Of a stretch of DNA of 6,327 nt, positions 4,842-6,327 are shown in pieces (position 1 is the stretch's first letter; every line of letters begins with the position of its first letter). This DNA comes from Beijerinckiaceae bacterium (GTDB lineage: Bacteria; Pseudomonadota; Alphaproteobacteria; Rhizobiales; Beijerinckiaceae), in contig DAIESR010000316.1 of NCBI GenBank assembly GCA_027346205.1, positions 1 to 6,327 on the forward strand. Direction: 5' to 3'. A program made the position numbers and the translations under genes. Under the pieces are notes generated by a model. That model saw nothing but the letters and a program-made list of their open reading frames with translations. It searched no databases and was not told the origin of the DNA.

Positions 4842-6327
4842 CTAGGCGGCCGATTTCTGATAATCCTTCACATCCGAAAATTTGATGTCCGGCCATTTCT
4901 CCTGTTCATAGCGCAGATCCCAGGCCGAAGCCGCGAGATAGACCGGCGCATGGTCGAGATCGACCGCCATCGAGGACGGATAGGCGCGGGTGAATTTCTC
5001 GAGTTCCACTGCGCTTTCCGCCTCGACCCAGCGCGCAAGCTCGAAACGTGAGCTCTCGAAGGACGCATAGAGCCCATATTCGGCTGCGAGCCGCTCGGCC
5101 AGCACATCGAGCTGCAGCGCGCCGACGACGCCGACCATGGCGCTCGATCCGTCATTCGGCAGAAAGAGCTGAATGACCCCCTCCTCCGCCATCTGTTGCA
5201 ACGCTTCGCGCAATTTCTTCGCCTTCATCGCATCGCCGATCTTCACGCGACGCAGGATCTCGGGGGCGAAGCTCGGGACGCCGCGAAAGACCAGATCCTC
5301 GCCTTCCGTCAAAGTGTCACCGATGCGCAACGTGCCATGATTGGGAATGCCGACCACATCTCCAGCGAACGCTTCTTCGGCAAGCTGCCGATCCTGAGCG
5401 AAGAAGAATTGCGGCGCATTGAGCGCCATATTCTTCGCTGTGCGCACCAGCTTCACCTTCATGCCGCGTGTCAGCCGGCCTGAGCAGATGCGCAGGAAAG
5501 CGATGCGGTCGCGGTGGTTCGGGTCCATGTTCGCCTGGATCTTGAAGACAAAGCCGGTGAGCTTGTTTTCCTCCGCCTCGACCTTGCGCGAGGCCGCCTC
5601 GAGCCCATGTGGCGGCGGCGCGAATTGGCCCAGAGCATCGATCAGATCGCGGACGCCGAAATTGCGCAAAGCGCTGCCGAAAAAGACCGGCGTCAAATGG
5701 CCTTCGAGAAAGGCTTCGCGATCGAAGGGCTTCAGAGCCTCGCGCGCCAGCTCGATCTGATCGCACGTCTCGGCGAAGACATCGGCCGGCAACAGGCCTT
5801 TGATGAAAGGATCATTCGGCCCTTCGACCTCGATCGGAGCGGCGTCGGCATCGACACGGCGCACGAGATTGCGGCGCAGATCATAGGTGCCCGCGAAATC
5901 GCGACCGCGGCCGAGCGGCCAGGTGACGGGCGCGACATCGAGCGCCAAGGTCTTTTCGATCTCGTCGAGCAGATCGAAGGGATCGCGCGTCTCGCGATCG
6001 AGCTTATTGATGAAAGTAACGATCGGAATGTCGCGCAGGCGGCAGACCTCGAAAAGCTTGCGGGTGCGCGCCTCTATGCCTTTCGCCGCATCGATCACCA
6101 TGATCGCCGAATCGACCGCCGTCAGCGTGCGGTAAGTGTCTTCCGAAAAGTCCTCATGCCCCGGCGTGTCGAGGAGATTGTAGACGCAGCCGTCATATTC
6201 GAAAGTCATCACCGAAGTGACGACCGAAATCCCGCGTTCGCGCTCGATCCCCATCCAATCCGAGCGCGTCTGGCGCCGATTGGCCTTGGCGCGCACCTCG
6301 CCGGCGAGCTGGATCGCCCCGCCGAAG
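4842..6327 (-). CDS. prfC: Peptide chain release factor 3 (RF3), lacking only the N-terminus (runs off the right edge)
   Basis: RF3 is a translational GTPase that speeds release of RF1/RF2 from ribosomes after peptide release. The in-frame sequence continues to the window edge and begins F-G-G-A-I-Q-L-A-G-E, matching E. coli RF3 from about residue 36. So about 35 residues, including the P-loop, lie outside, and the GTG near 6296 is an internal codon. Visible motifs, counted from the edge: S-D-W-M (22-25), switch I R-G-I-S-V-V-T-S-V-M (31-40), G3 D-T-P-G-H-E-D (53-59) and G4 N-K-L-D (107-110). Downstream are the diagnostic T-G-F-V-F-K-I-Q-A-N-M-D-P-x-H-R-D-R, N-H-G-T-L-R-I-G-D-T and F-A-P-E-I-L-R-R. 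The 494 residues seen plus about 35 equal the usual length (529 in E. coli). It ends with TAG at 4842, tail-to-tail with the DUF2127 gene. The 126 bp between their stops show no clear terminator. Confidence 0.98.
   Translation of the reverse strand, partial: FGGAIQLAGEVRAKANRRQTRSDWMGIERERGISVVTSVMTFEYDGCVYNLLDTPGHEDFSEDTYRTLTAVDSAIMVIDAAKGIEARTRKLFEVCRLRDIPIVTFINKLDRETRDPFDLLDEIEKTLALDVAPVTWPLGRGRDFAGTYDLRRNLVRRVDADAAPIEVEGPNDPFIKGLLPADVFAETCDQIELAREALKPFDREAFLEGHLTPVFFGSALRNFGVRDLIDALGQFAPPPHGLEAASRKVEAEENKLTGFVFKIQANMDPNHRDRIAFLRICSGRLTRGMKVKLVRTAKNMALNAPQFFFAQDRQLAEEAFAGDVVGIPNHGTLRIGDTLTEGEDLVFRGVPSFAPEILRRVKIGDAMKAKKLREALQQMAEEGVIQLFLPNDGSSAMVGVVGALQLDVLAERLAAEYGLYASFESSRFELARWVEAESAVELEKFTRAYPSSMAVDLDHAPVYLAASAWDLRYEQEKWPDIKFSDVKDYQKSAA

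Noticed and set aside
6294..6296. GTG as the prfC start codon
   Set aside because: The frame continues to the window edge with residues that align to E. coli RF3 from about position 36, so this is an internal valine codon.
1..6327. CRISPR array, toxin-antitoxin pair, insertion sequence, tRNA or other mobile system
   Set aside because: No regularly spaced repeats, transposase or integrase motifs, terminal inverted repeats with target duplications, or cloverleaf sequences were visible; all large frames are accounted for by the seven genes listed.

Overview
The window looks like a chromosomal segment of a GC-rich alphaproteobacterium, probably of the order Hyphomicrobiales (Beijerinckiaceae- or Methylocystaceae-like). 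The basis is high GC in most genes, the character of the proteins, and a palindrome at 3555-3598 resembling the scattered hairpin repeats of rhizobial genomes. The taxonomic placement is inference.

Layout, left to right. (1) A minus-strand block holds three genes, transcribed from about 1834 toward position 1: a small Cys-containing exported protein of unknown function (1349-1834), a secreted ribonuclease of the T2 family (435-1268), and the first half of rlmJ, a 23S rRNA adenine methyltransferase that starts with GTG at 431 and leaves the window. The RNase T2 stop and the rlmJ start are 3 nt apart. (2) Facing away from this block, a plus-strand gene (about 2061-3554) encodes a membrane polyprenyl-phosphate sugar-phosphate transferase, the enzyme that starts exopolysaccharide repeat units. 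(3) After an imperfect palindrome comes a lower-GC segment. It holds a minus-strand PAP2-type phosphatase broken by a -1 frameshift near 4091 and a divergent plus-strand DUF2127 membrane protein (4233-4715). (4) The right end is prfC (peptide chain release factor 3) on the minus strand; its stop is at 4842 and its first ~35 codons lie beyond the window.

Functional links are loose. Two genes act on the ribosome (rlmJ, prfC). One degrades RNA outside the cytoplasm. Two touch polyprenyl-phosphate metabolism: the initiating transferase uses undecaprenyl phosphate, and the PAP2 protein, if intact, could regenerate it from the diphosphate. I see no defence system, CRISPR array, insertion sequence, tRNA or rRNA, and no convincing undescribed multi-gene system. 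The points most worth checking are the frameshift in the PAP2 gene, the low-GC two-gene segment, the uncharacterised exported protein upstream of RNase T2, and the non-ATG start of the transferase.
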